Source: Ignavibacteria bacterium (GTDB lineage: Bacteria; Bacteroidota; Ignavibacteria; Tepidaquicellales; Tepidaquicellaceae). From it: a DNA stretch of 64,000 bases. This document shows positions 1-9,740 of this stretch, one piece after another; within the stretch, counting starts at the first letter, position 1, and each line of letters starts with the position of its first letter. The stretch is taken from contig JADJYU010000005.1 of NCBI GenBank assembly GCA_016719565.1, positions 124,001 to 188,000 on the forward strand, read 5' to 3'. The notes under the pieces were generated by a model. It saw only the letters and a program-made list of their open reading frames with translations, did no database searches and was not told where the DNA came from. Made by a program: the position numbers and the translations under genes.

Positions 1-1
1 T

Positions 2-130
2 GTTGAAGACAGAAAAATAATACTTGAAGATATAATCTCCCATACTCTTCCTTTATCAGATGCCAAACATGCTTATGATATTTTCTTAAAGAAGGAAGAT
101 AACTGCGTTAAAGTTGTTTTGAAACCTTAA
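2..130 (+). CDS. Zinc-dependent alcohol dehydrogenase, C-terminal fragment
   Basis: The window opens inside a gene; 42 codons remain before the TAA at 128-130. The fragment contains the pattern LPLSDAKHAYDIF followed by KKEDNCVKVVLKP. This matches the end of medium-chain zinc-dependent alcohol or formaldehyde dehydrogenases, where the 'L-x-DA-x-A-Y-x-x-F' segment precedes a 'KKEDxCxKVVLxP' ending. Those enzymes oxidise alcohols or aldehyde adducts with NAD(P). No catalytic residue lies in the fragment, so substrate cannot be judged. About 175 bp of AT-rich spacer without any recognised feature separates it from cphA. Confidence 0.6.
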   Translation, partial: VEDRKIILEDIISHTLPLSDAKHAYDIFLKKEDNCVKVVLKP

Positions 131-305
131 ATAATTTATTTGAAATGAGAATATATGTATCAGGACGAATTAAATATTATTTAATAAAAACCGGTATTAA
201 TTCAAAACAGATAAGTTTGGTCAAATGAAGTTCCATTAGCACTGAGTTAAATATAAAAAGAAAATTCAATTTAACACTCACGGCAGTTTAAATTAAAAAT
301 ACTCT

Positions 306-3080
306 ATGGACATAATTGATATAAGGATTTTGCGGGGACCAAATTACTGGTCCAATTATAGAAAAAAGCTCATTCATATGAGGCTGGATCTTGGCAATTC
401 AGCAGAAACATCATCTAATGAAATCCCCGGTTTTCCGGAACGTCTTGAAAAGTTCATGCCTAGTCTCAACAGTCACCGGTGCAGCGAACAAGATGAAGGT
501 GGATTTTTTCACCGTGTTCGCACCGGAACCTTGCTTGGACATGTCATAGAGCATGTTGCTCTGGAACTTCAGTCACTTGCCGGTATGGAATGCGGTTTCG
601 GGCGAACCAGATCTGCAAATGGAAAAGGCTGCTACCATGTTGTTTTTGATTATGAAATTGAGAAAGCGGGAATATATGCCGCTAAAGCTGCAGTGCGGAT
701 CATTGAAAGTCTGAGAGATGATCTGCCGTATGATCTTGAATCTGATCTTATTGAATTAAACAAAATCGCCTTTCGGGAAAGTCTGGGTCCAAGCACTTCT
801 GCAATTATAAAGGAAGCTCAAAAAAAGGATATTCCTTTCAGACGTCTTGATAACAGATCATTAATAATGTTAGGGCATGGCATTAACCAAAAAAAAATCC
901 GTGCAACTATTTTCTCTACAACGAGCAGCATTGCAGTGGAAACAGTATCGGACAAAGAACTCACACGCAAACTCTTATCGGATCAATGCATTCCATTCCC
1001 GAAGGGAGTTGTATTAGAAGGAGAAGATGAACTTATTAGCGCTATTGAAGAAATTGGATTTTCTGTAGTCATTAAGCCCAATAACGGGAATCACGGGAGA
1101 GGAATTACTACATGTGTGAATTCATATAAAGATGTAATTGAAGCGTTCAGAATTGCTAAAACAGTTTCAGATGAAGTAATTATTGAAAAACATATTGAAG
1201 GTTCCGATTATAGGTTTCTGCTGATAAACTACAAACTGGTAGCAGTCTCAAAACGTCTTCCGGCAATGGTCAAAGGGGATGGAATTTCTTCAATTCAAAA
1301 ACTGATCGACAACGTAAATTTGGATCCACACCGAGGTCTTCATCATGAAAAAATTTTAACCAGAATCACTGTTGATGAAAATACAATGAACATTTTAAAA
1401 AGAAAAAATCTGACGGTGAATTCTATATTACCTGAAGGACAGGTCTTAAACTTAAAGTACACTGCAAATATAAGTTCAGGAGGGACCGCAGCAGATGTAA
1501 CTGCAATTGTCCATCCTCATAATGTTGCTTTAGCGGAGAGGATAGCAAGATTAATCGAACTCAATATTTGCGGACTTGATATTATTGCAAAAGACATAAC
1601 GATACCTATAGATGAAAATACCGGTGCATTACTTGAAATCAATGCATCACCAGGTCTGAGAATGCACTTAAGTCCTTCAGAAGGTGTCAGGCGAAACGTT
1701 GCATCGCCGATTATCGAAATGCTTTTTCCTGATAATGCTGATGGTAGAATTCCAATAGTTGCTGTTACCGGAACAAATGGTAAAACAACAGTCACACGTC
1801 TTATTGCTTATATTGCTAGAGCTGTGGAATATGTTGTAGGCTTCACAACTACAGATGGTATTTATATTGACGGAAAAATAATAGGACGCGGGGATTGCAG
1901 CGGTCCTGAAAGCGCAGGTGTAATTCTCCGTGATTCAAAAGTTGATTTTGCAGTACTCGAATGCGCACGAGGCGGTATTCTGCGCGCCGGACTTGGATTT
2001 GATAAATGCAGTGTAAGCATTGTTACTAACGTTACTTCAGATCATCTCGGATTGAAGGATATTGAAACGATTGAAGACCTTGCGCATGTGAAATCAGTTG
2101 TACCAAAAAGTACAATAGATAACGGATATGCAATTCTAAACGCAGACGATGATCTGGTTTACAATATGAAGGAAGATCTTGATTGTAATGTGGGTTTGTT
2201 TAGTGTGGATGCAGATAATGAAAGAATCCGGGAACATTGCAGTAAAGGAGGTCTGGCTGCCATTACTGAAAACAATTGTTTTGTAATTTGCAAAGGAAAT
2301 TCAAAAATTAAGATTGCGGAAATTACGGAAGTGCCTCTTACATTTTCCGGCGCATCCGAATGTAATATTAAAAATGTTTTGCCTTCAATTCTTGCCTCAT
2401 ACGTTAACAATATTTCACCGCAACAAATTACTCAATGTCTGAAAACATTTATACCTTCTCCGGAATTTACACCCGGACGGATGAACCTTTTCAGATTTAA
2501 AAAATTCAAAGTACTGCTCGATTATGCTCATAACGAAGGCGCATATCTTGAATTAAAAAAATATATGGATCACATTTCTGCAATTGTAAAAGTGGGCGTT
2601 ATTTCTGTACCGGGTGACAGACGTGATGGGGATCTGCGAAAGCTCGGATTTTATGCAGGTCAGATATTTAACGAGATAATCATTAAGCATGATATTGTCC
2701 GAACAAAGAATAATCAACAGATAACAGATCTGCTGACGGAAGGTATCAGAGAAGCCAATGAAGGAGTTAAAACACGGGTGATAAGTAATGAGTCAAATGC
2801 TGTAAAATATGCCCTGGAGAATGCAAAAGAAGATTCCTTCATATTTGTTTGTGCTAATGATGTAACTAATGTAATACAACAGGTAACCGAAGCATTGAAA
2901 ATTGAAAATGAAGCTGGAAAAATACATTCACTTAATGAGATACCTTCAGTTAATGAGATACTTTCAGATAATGGGATGTTTTCAGATAATGAGATACAAC
3001 TGGCTATGAGTAAAAAAGCAAATTCCTATTTAGCAGATAATAGTTCATATTGGGTCGATGTGTCCCGAAGGATCGAATAA
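306..3080 (+). CDS. cphA: Cyanophycin synthetase
   Basis: Polymerises aspartate and arginine into the storage polymer cyanophycin (multi-Arg-poly-Asp) in the cytoplasm, using ATP. The start MDIIDIRILRGPNYWS is typical of CphA. An N-terminal region (about 1-200) is followed by an ATP-grasp domain (about 210-470, with the glycine-rich NNGNHGRGI loop and LEINASPGLRM near its end) and a Mur-ligase-like domain with P-loop GTNGKTT near residue 488. The 924 residues slightly exceed the usual 870-900; the excess is a repetitive acidic/Asn-rich tail after about residue 875. The next reading frame is a cyanophycinase remnant, so synthesis looks intact while local degradation looks lost. Start chosen as the first ATG giving the conserved N-terminus. 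Confidence 0.93.
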   Translation: MDIIDIRILRGPNYWSNYRKKLIHMRLDLGNSAETSSNEIPGFPERLEKFMPSLNSHRCSEQDEGGFFHRVRTGTLLGHVIEHVALELQSLAGMECGFGRTRSANGKGCYHVVFDYEIEKAGIYAAKAAVRIIESLRDDLPYDLESDLIELNKIAFRESLGPSTSAIIKEAQKKDIPFRRLDNRSLIMLGHGINQKKIRATIFSTTSSIAVETVSDKELTRKLLSDQCIPFPKGVVLEGEDELISAIEEIGFSVVIKPNNGNHGRGITTCVNSYKDVIEAFRIAKTVSDEVIIEKHIEGSDYRFLLINYKLVAVSKRLPAMVKGDGISSIQKLIDNVNLDPHRGLHHEKILTRITVDENTMNILKRKNLTVNSILPEGQVLNLKYTANISSGGTAADVTAIVHPHNVALAERIARLIELNICGLDIIAKDITIPIDENTGALLEINASPGLRMHLSPSEGVRRNVASPIIEMLFPDNADGRIPIVAVTGTNGKTTVTRLIAYIARAVEYVVGFTTTDGIYIDGKIIGRGDCSGPESAGVILRDSKVDFAVLECARGGILRAGLGFDKCSVSIVTNVTSDHLGLKDIETIEDLAHVKSVVPKSTIDNGYAILNADDDLVYNMKEDLDCNVGLFSVDADNERIREHCSKGGLAAITENNCFVICKGNSKIKIAEITEVPLTFSGASECNIKNVLPSILASYVNNISPQQITQCLKTFIPSPEFTPGRMNLFRFKKFKVLLDYAHNEGAYLELKKYMDHISAIVKVGVISVPGDRRDGDLRKLGFYAGQIFNEIIIKHDIVRTKNNQQITDLLTEGIREANEGVKTRVISNESNAVKYALENAKEDSFIFVCANDVTNVIQQVTEALKIENEAGKIHSLNEIPSVNEILSDNGMFSDNEIQLAMSKKANSYLADNSSYWVDVSRRIE
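2932..3003 (+). repeat. Four 18-bp tandem repeats in the 3' end of cphA
   Basis: Four units based on TTAATGAGATACCTTCAG run head to tail at 2932, 2950, 2968 and 2986. They encode six-residue repeats (NEIPSV, NEILSD, NGMFSD, NEIQLA) beyond the expected end of the Mur-ligase domain. They look like a late expansion of the C-terminal tail and have no known role. Confidence 0.7.
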
Positions 3081-3085
3081 TCAAA

Positions 3086-3446
3086 ATGAAAATATCAGAC
3101 CCTGTAATCGGTGGGAGCATCTGTCCTGACTGAAACAATGCTGGTCTATGCAGATAATGGTAATGATGCGGATAATAATGAATTTAATATAGCGCCAGAT
3201 GCGAGAAATATTATTCCCGACGAAAATTGTATTGCGATAGGACTTGATGAAAATACAGCGGTCATTATAAATCAGGGATACCGTATAACTGTCGCCTGTG
3301 AAGGTATAGTTTATATTTTTGACGGTTCAAGAATAAAATTTGCAAATGTAAAAGATACTGCATTTAATATATGCACAAGTATTATGACAAAAGGTTATGA
3401 ATATGATTTGAAAAACCGTGTAAAGATTGTACGAAAAAGGAAATAA
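3086..3446 (+). pseudogene. cphB: Collapsed cyanophycinase remnant
   Basis: Cyanophycinase is a serine peptidase-like enzyme that cleaves cyanophycin to Asp-Arg dipeptides. Here an ATG at 3086 gives only 15 codons. In another frame (from GTG 3111) the protein resumes with VGASVLTETMLVYADNG, which matches the residues just after the catalytic 'GTSAGAS' elbow. The segment that should carry the QHF...RGR region is missing, and the sequence jumps to a good C-terminus (IAIGLDENTAVII...VYIFDGS...GYEYDLKNR). The N-terminal half and about 40 internal residues are therefore gone; the family is usually around 270-290 residues. The remainder from 3111 is open for 111 codons. The assignment is from motif recognition; loss of activity is inference. 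Confidence 0.7.
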
Positions 3447-3623
3447 GTTAACTTAGAAATAGTTATTAAAAAATTTTATTGAAGAATAAATTTCCATACA
3501 AAAGCTAAGCACGAAGTATACATTTCTTCGCAGGTAAAAAGAAAATAGAGAAATTTGGTATTAATATACTAAATATCATTCATTCATAATTAAGAGATTA
3601 ATTTAAATATACAAATACTAAAA

Positions 3624-3959
3624 ATGTATACCGCAAAAATAATTCGCCATAGACACAAATATCATCACTACATTAATGAAGATTTAAAATCAGTTAAAGA
3701 AGAAACTCATTTTAAAATTGTTTTCTCTCATCCGGATGAACTGCTTGAGTTTGAAAAATGGTGTAAACAAAACAAGGGGAAATATTTATATGATAAAGAA
3801 AACAGCTGTCAGAAGGGTATATTTCCCGAAATAAAAATATTTAAGAAGGAAATTTGCTGGTGTGATATAATGACTTATTATCTTCTCCACATCGCAAACT
3901 ATAAATATCATTCCTCCATTCATCCCTATAAAGGAGAAGTATATATTAAGGATTCATAA
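3624..3959 (+). CDS. Hypothetical protein (111 aa)
   Basis: I do not recognise this protein. It is 111 residues long, has no signal peptide or membrane segment, and starts with a basic, histidine-rich stretch (RHRHKYHHY). Three cysteines and several tryptophans are scattered (FEKWCKQN, EICWCD). The AT-rich codon use resembles the neighbours. It stands alone between the cyanophycinase remnant and the glycosylase pseudogene, with spacers of about 175 and 125 bp that hold nothing recognisable. It could be a genuine small cytoplasmic protein or a fragment. Confidence 0.45.
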   Translation: MYTAKIIRHRHKYHHYINEDLKSVKEETHFKIVFSHPDELLEFEKWCKQNKGKYLYDKENSCQKGIFPEIKIFKKEICWCDIMTYYLLHIANYKYHSSIHPYKGEVYIKDS

Positions 3960-4084
3960 AACAAATTTAATTTTAAGAAATAAACACAGGCGCTCAGGGC
4001 GGACATACTCAGTTCAAGTTCGCTTTAGCCGGAAGATGCTGACATTTTGATTAACAGTTAGCAAAAGTAAATCTGAATAATGAC

Positions 4085-4817
4085 ATGCCTGAAGGACCTT
4101 CGATAATATTAGTAAAAGAAGCGGTTACACAATTTAAGGGGAAAAAAATTATTGCCGTAAGAGGCAACAGTAAAATTGACCAGGAACTTTTACTTAATAA
4201 AAAAATAATTGAGTTTAAAAGCCGGGGAAAGCATTTTCTCATTTGCCTTAAAGGACTAACGCTAAGAGTGCATTTCTTAATGTTTGGAAGTTACAGGGTA
4301 AATGAAAAAAAACCTGACAGATCAATAAGGCTTAACCTTACATTTAAAAACGGGGAAATAAATTTTTATACCTGCTCATTGAAATATCTTGAAGGAGATA
4401 TAAAGCAGTATTACGATTGGAGCTCGGATGTAATGAATGACCAGTGGAATAAAAAAAGCAAAAGCCAGATTAAAAGCAACACCGGGTGAACTTATCTGCG
4501 ATGCACTTTTAGAACAGGACATTTTTGCAGGAGTAGATAACATAATTAAGAATGAAATACTTTATCGTGTTCATGTGCATTCCGAATACATTGTAGCCAA
4601 AATACCGGCTGCAAAATTGAATAAACTCATTGATGAGACCCGTGTATACAGTTTTCAATTTTTAGAATGGAAAAGAAACTTCGAGTTAAAAAAGCATTGG
4701 ATGGCGCACAAAAAATAAGTATGTTTAAAATGTAACCTCCCCATAATTAAAAAGCATACCGGAGTTAAAAAACGCAGAAGTTTTATATGCGCCAGGTGTC
4801 AGACTTTATTTATATAG
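4085..4817 (+). pseudogene. Nei/Fpg-family DNA glycosylase, frame-broken
   Basis: Enzymes of this family excise oxidised bases; the N-terminal proline is the nucleophile and Glu3 the acid, both present in MPEGPSIILVKEAV. The sequence runs normally to about 4450 (GKHFLICLKG, RVHFLMFGSYR, DWSSDVMNDQWN). It then needs a +1 shift at an A7 run (4451-4457) to continue as KAKARLKATPGELICDALL...DNIIKNEILYR...KKHWMAHKK. An in-frame TAA at 4716-4718 interrupts it, but the same frame continues with VCLKCN, KKRRSFICARCQTLFI and a TAG at 4815, which is the expected C-terminal four-cysteine zinc finger. Two independent breaks in an otherwise well-kept gene indicate either a young pseudogene or base-call errors. 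Confidence 0.8.
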
Positions 4818-5049
4818 CGCTTTATTAAAGTATGATAAAGGTATGAATATGAACAGAGATCCAAAGTAAAATTTTTAAGATATGATAAGGAATTTGATTT
4901 AAAGGAAATGTGTAGAACGATTTATGTATTAATGAGTAAATATTATTTTTGTATGTTTTTAAATAATAATAATATATTTATTCAGTAACTGCTTTATTTA
5001 ATGTTCAAAATAGAACTTAAATTATTAGTTTGTAATAAATAATTCTTTT

Positions 5050-8000
5050 ATGCAAAAAAAGAAAATAAAGACCGTCACCTCCCGTAAATCCCCTCCTAAA
5101 AAAGGGAATTCTAGTAAGTCTTCTTTTACAGTGGTTGGAATAGGCGGTTCAGCCGGCGGTCTTGAGGCCTTCACAAGATTCATTGAAAATCTTTCACCGT
5201 CCCTCGGAATGGCGTATATATTCATTCCCCATCTTAGTCCGGATTTCAAAAGTATGATCCCTGAAATACTTGAGAAGAAGACTCCGATGAAAATTTACCA
5301 GGTGAAAAATAAAATGAAGATACTTCAGAATAATGTTTATGTAATTCCTCCGGGTAATTATATGAATATTGTTAAAGGTGTTTTTGAATTAGTGCCGCGT
5401 ATAAAAAGAAACGGAATATTTTATTCCATAGATTATTTTTTTTCTTCACTCGCTTCCTCTTATCAGTCTAAAGCAATCGGAATAATATTATCAGGTACAG
5501 CCACCGACGGAACACTCGGACTAAAAGCAATTAAAGCCAACGGAGGAATTACTTTTGCACAGGATGAAAGCGCGAAATATGAAGGGATGCCAAAGAGCGC
5601 AATTAACGCCGGATATGTTGATTTTATTTTACCTCCTGAAAAAATTGCAGCAGAGCTTGCAAACATAGACAAACATCCTTTTTCAAAAGGACAGCCTCCG
5701 AATGTTTTACTCGAAGATAATTCAGGTGTGCTGAAACAAATAGAAGGACTTTTACTCCATAAAAAAAGAATTGACTTTTCACATTACAAGAAGTCAACTA
5801 TCCACCGGAGAATTATGCGAAGAATGCTTCTTAACAGCTGTAAAAATCTAAAGGAGTACAGCAAATTTCTAAAGAAAAATGAAAATGAACTCGAATTACT
5901 GTATCAGGATCTTCTTATACATGTCACAAGTTTTTTCCGCGATCCGTTAATGCTGAAAGTACTTAGCAAAAAAGTTTTTCCTGCGATTTTAAAGAATAAA
6001 AAACCCGGAGACATATTAAGAGTTTGGGTCCCGGGATGCGCGACGGGCGAAGAAGCTTATTCACTCGCGATATGCTTAATGGAATATTTAATCAGTAAAT
6101 CCATCCACAATCTGTCCGTGCAAATATTTCCCACTGATCTGAATGAAGCTTCAATCGGAAAAGCAAGAACGGGAGTATTTTCCTCGAATGAGCTTAGTAA
6201 TATGTCACCTAAAAGATTGAAACAGTTTTTTGTAAAGTATAGCGGCGGATATCAGATCGTGAAATCTATAAGAGACATCTGCGTTTTTGCGACTCACAAT
6301 CTTCTGCGAGACCCGCCTTTTTCTCAGATGGATATTATCAGCTGCCAGAATGTACTTATTTATCTTGAACCAAATGCGCAGTCTAAAATATTACAGGCAT
6401 TTCATTATGGTTTGAAACCTCAGGGTTTTCTGCTTCTGGGTAAATCAGAGACTACAGGAAATTCTTCGGATCTATTTTCAGTGTATGACAAAGGACATAA
6501 TATTTATACAAAAAAAAATACTGATCATCCGGTACCTGTTAATTTTCAGGTGGATTTCAATCCCAATGCTAATTCCGTGTCAATTGATAAATTAAAAACC
6601 CCTGTAAAGCATTACGCCGATTCGGATGTAGACAGGGAAATTAATAAGATCCTGCTTTCGAAGTTTGTTCCTGCCAGTTTAGTGGTAAACCAATATCTTG
6701 AAATAATACAATTCAGAGGTTCAACATCGAAATTTCTCAACCCTTCATCGGGAAGAGCAAGTCTGAATTTATTAAAAATGGTTACGGATGATCTTGCCTA
6801 TGACCTTGGTCACCTTATATCCAAAGCAAAAAAAGAAGGTAAGACTCAAAAAAAAGAAGGATTGCCGATCATGAGTAACGGCAGATTGCAGAATGTAAAC
6901 ATAGTAGTGCAGCCGTTTACTTTGCCATCAAAGCAGAAGCACTTTCTCATTGTTTTTAATGAAACCGCCGGAGATAAAGATTTTAAGACAAGTAATTTTT
7001 ATCCGCCTGCAAAACAAAACGAAAATAATACAGATAAAAAGATATTAGCCTTAGAGAAGCGTCTCATTGAATCAAGGGATCAGGTAAAAGTACTCAATGA
7101 AGAATTTGAAGGCGCACGGGAAGAGCTCCAGTCATCAAATGAAGAAATTCTTTCATCGAATGAAGAACTGCAAAGCATTAATGAAGAACTGGAAACTTCT
7201 AAAGAGGAATTGCAGTCAAGCAATGAAGAACTGACTACGACCAATGAGGAACTGCAGAACAGAAATGTTGAACTCAGGGAATCACGGGATTTTTCCCAGG
7301 CGATGGTGGAAACAATACATGAATCTTTGATAGTGCTTAATCTTGATTTTCGTGTCGTAAAAGCTAACAGAACATTTTATAAGACATTTAATCTTAAACA
7401 AAGTGAGACAGAAGGAAATCTTTTTTATGAGATCGGAAACAGCATGTGGAATATTCCGGAGCTTAAAAAACAGTTCAAAGTATTACTACCTAAGAATCCT
7501 CACAGCGCAAGCTTTGAACTCGAACATTCCTTTCAGAATATAGGACATAAAATATTAGTTTGGAATGTGTATCAGCTGAATCTCAAAGATGAAAACAGAT
7601 CAATGATACTTTTAGCAATTGATGACATTACAGAATACAAACTTTTTCAATTGCAGCTTAAGGAAAGTGAAGAAAAATTCCGCACTATCACTCCCAATGC
7701 ATTTGATATTATAACTATTTTAGAAAGTGACGGAAAGATCTTATATCAGAGTCCTGCCCTCGAAATAAATTTAGGTTATAAACCAAAGGAACGTATCGGT
7801 AAAAATATTCTGACGGATTCCATCGCACACCCGGAGGACAAACACCTGGTAGAAAATTTCTTTAATCAAATTCTTAAAAGCACGGATAAACCTATTAATG
7901 CTGAATTCCGCCTGCAGCATAAAAACGGTAACTATAAAATTATTGAGGCACGTGGAATAAACCAGCTTAGAGATCCGAGAGTTCAGGGACTGATCATTAC

Positions 8001-8709
8001 ATACCGTGATGTTACATTGCAGAGAATTCAGGATAAACAAAAGGATGAATTTATAAGCATTGCAAGTCACGAACTAAAAACTCCTGTTGCAACAATAAAG
8101 GCTTACACTGAAATTCTTATGAATTATTTTCAAAGAAACAATGATACAAAGGCTAAGGACTATTTAAGCAAACTCGAATCACAGATTGATAACATTACCA
8201 GTCTTATAAATGAACTGCTTGATGTTTCCATGATCACGGAAGGACGAATGGAATTTAAAAAAGATAATTATGAGATAAATAAGCTGATCAGGGAAGTGAG
8301 CGGCGATATGCAAAGCACTACAAAGAAACATCATTTAATTCTGAAGTTAGGAAAGGAAACTAATTTACACGGCGACCGGAACAGGACAGGTCAGATTTTG
8401 ACAAATCTTTTGTCAAACGCAATAAAATATTCACCGGATCATAATGAGATAGTAATTAAAACATTTGTCTCAAAAAAAGAGATTAAAATTGGGATCATTG
8501 ATTATGGAATTGGTATCGAAAAAGTTATGCGGGAAAAAATATTTGAAAGATTTATAAGAATAACTTCCAATGATATCAATACTTATCCGGGAATAGGATT
8601 GGGGTTATTTATTGCTCACGAAATGGTGGTAAGACAGGGCGGCAGAATATGGGTCGAAGACAATAAGAAAAAAGGTTCTAAGTTTTATTTTACACTCCCT
8701 GTTAATTAA
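5050..8709 (+). CDS. CheB-CheR-PAS-histidine kinase hybrid
   Basis: A 1,219-residue signalling protein. CheB methylesterase domain about 25-215: GIGGSAGGLEAF with the catalytic serine near 33, PHLSPD, and SGTATDGTLG. CheR methyltransferase about 230-470: SFFRDP, the SAM-binding VWVPGCATGEEAYS near 325, and IISCQNVLIYL. Residues about 677-740 form a strongly heptad-patterned coiled coil rich in 'SNEELQS'. Two PAS-like segments follow (about 745-870 and 875-990), then HisKA with IASHELKTPV (His near 1006) and an HATPase domain with N, G1 and G2 boxes (NLLSNAIKY, IIDYGIGI, GIGLGLFIA). No signal peptide or membrane helix is seen, so it is probably cytoplasmic. No chemoreceptor or flagellar gene is nearby; such hybrids usually serve non-chemotactic signalling. 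The orphan receiver protein downstream is a plausible partner. Confidence 0.93.
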   Translation: MQKKKIKTVTSRKSPPKKGNSSKSSFTVVGIGGSAGGLEAFTRFIENLSPSLGMAYIFIPHLSPDFKSMIPEILEKKTPMKIYQVKNKMKILQNNVYVIPPGNYMNIVKGVFELVPRIKRNGIFYSIDYFFSSLASSYQSKAIGIILSGTATDGTLGLKAIKANGGITFAQDESAKYEGMPKSAINAGYVDFILPPEKIAAELANIDKHPFSKGQPPNVLLEDNSGVLKQIEGLLLHKKRIDFSHYKKSTIHRRIMRRMLLNSCKNLKEYSKFLKKNENELELLYQDLLIHVTSFFRDPLMLKVLSKKVFPAILKNKKPGDILRVWVPGCATGEEAYSLAICLMEYLISKSIHNLSVQIFPTDLNEASIGKARTGVFSSNELSNMSPKRLKQFFVKYSGGYQIVKSIRDICVFATHNLLRDPPFSQMDIISCQNVLIYLEPNAQSKILQAFHYGLKPQGFLLLGKSETTGNSSDLFSVYDKGHNIYTKKNTDHPVPVNFQVDFNPNANSVSIDKLKTPVKHYADSDVDREINKILLSKFVPASLVVNQYLEIIQFRGSTSKFLNPSSGRASLNLLKMVTDDLAYDLGHLISKAKKEGKTQKKEGLPIMSNGRLQNVNIVVQPFTLPSKQKHFLIVFNETAGDKDFKTSNFYPPAKQNENNTDKKILALEKRLIESRDQVKVLNEEFEGAREELQSSNEEILSSNEELQSINEELETSKEELQSSNEELTTTNEELQNRNVELRESRDFSQAMVETIHESLIVLNLDFRVVKANRTFYKTFNLKQSETEGNLFYEIGNSMWNIPELKKQFKVLLPKNPHSASFELEHSFQNIGHKILVWNVYQLNLKDENRSMILLAIDDITEYKLFQLQLKESEEKFRTITPNAFDIITILESDGKILYQSPALEINLGYKPKERIGKNILTDSIAHPEDKHLVENFFNQILKSTDKPINAEFRLQHKNGNYKIIEARGINQLRDPRVQGLIITYRDVTLQRIQDKQKDEFISIASHELKTPVATIKAYTEILMNYFQRNNDTKAKDYLSKLESQIDNITSLINELLDVSMITEGRMEFKKDNYEINKLIREVSGDMQSTTKKHHLILKLGKETNLHGDRNRTGQILTNLLSNAIKYSPDHNEIVIKTFVSKKEIKIGIIDYGIGIEKVMREKIFERFIRITSNDINTYPGIGLGLFIAHEMVVRQGGRIWVEDNKKKGSKFYFTLPVN

Positions 8710-8920
8710 AATTATAAAAATTTCTTAAGTGTACCGCTTTAAAACTCAGCGTAATAGATAGCCAAGAAACTCACGAATTAGTAAAGAATGAAAGAAATAA
8801 ATTATATAATTATAAAAATAAATTCGTGTAATTTGTGGCGAAAAACAAACTCAAAATTTAAAGTGGTCAAACTGAGAAATTTAATTAAATTTATATAATC
8901 TGAATCTTGCAGCATCACGA

Positions 8921-9301
8921 ATGGAAAAGAAAAAAGTCTTAATAGCTGATGATAATAAATATATGCTTGATGCATTGCAGGAAATCATTGAGATCGGCGG
9001 TTACCGGGCAGAAATAGCTGACATAGACGGACCATTTAAACTAAGTAAAGAATTGCCCGATTTAATTTTACTGGATATAAAAATGTCAGGAAAAGACGGC
9101 AGGGTTATTTGCCGGGACTTAAAATCAAAGCCGAAAACAAAAAATATTCCCATCATTCTTTTATCAGCTTCACACCAGCTTCATAATTCTGCTTTAGAAG
9201 CCGGTGCTGATATCTTCCTGGCAAAACCTTTCAGCATGAATGACCTCCTTGAAAAAATAAATAAACTGATGAATAACAAACGGTCTCTGAAAAGTAAATA
9301 A
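8921..9301 (+). CDS. Single-domain response regulator (CheY-like)
   Basis: A stand-alone receiver domain of 126 residues with no output domain. The acidic pair Asp10-Asp11 (LIADDN), the phospho-acceptor Asp52 (LILLDIKMSG), Ser82 (ILLSAS) and Lys102 (FLAKPF) are all in place. It follows the hybrid kinase on the same strand after a gap of about 210 bp, so it may receive phosphate from that protein, although the gap argues for its own promoter. Output would be through protein contact. Confidence 0.9.
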   Translation: MEKKKVLIADDNKYMLDALQEIIEIGGYRAEIADIDGPFKLSKELPDLILLDIKMSGKDGRVICRDLKSKPKTKNIPIILLSASHQLHNSALEAGADIFLAKPFSMNDLLEKINKLMNNKRSLKSK

Positions 9302-9740
9302 TCTAAATCGCATTTCATCTCAAGGTAAATAAACAATTTACTTACTTCTTATTATCATTTTTATTATTCAGCAAAAAGTAACTGAACAGAAAATATATTT
9401 TATTCACAATAATCCTTTACATTCCAGAGAACAAAATTGGCTGAACACTTTTATGAGGTTATGAACTCAGATAGTTTTATCTTGGAAGTCTATGATTTTT
9501 ATCAATTTGTTAGACCCTTTACCTGCATATACATAAATTTGTATAGTGGAAGATTGCTGTGGGATTTCTAATTAACCGGACATCGAATAAGCGTGACAGA
9601 CAATTGAAATGTCCTGACATATATGTCATAGATTTGATATAAGTGTAATTTAAAGTTTAATATGAAGGATAATAGCTAATTTTTTAAATGGCATAGCAAT
9701 TGCAATTACATAGTTTTTAAAACCTAAACACAAAAATATC
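9302..9740 (+). other. Non-coding spacer, nothing recognised
   Basis: About 440 bp of AT-rich DNA between the receiver gene and the stress-protein gene. I see no ORF with recognisable content, no tRNA-like fold and no repeat. It probably carries the promoter of the downstream gene. Confidence 0.4.

Noticed and set aside
8772..8828. Inverted CACGAATT/AATTCGTG pair followed by ATTTGTGGCG
   Set aside because: Only eight pairs over a 41-nt loop in AT-rich DNA; resembles dispersed text seen in related genomes but one copy here cannot support a call.
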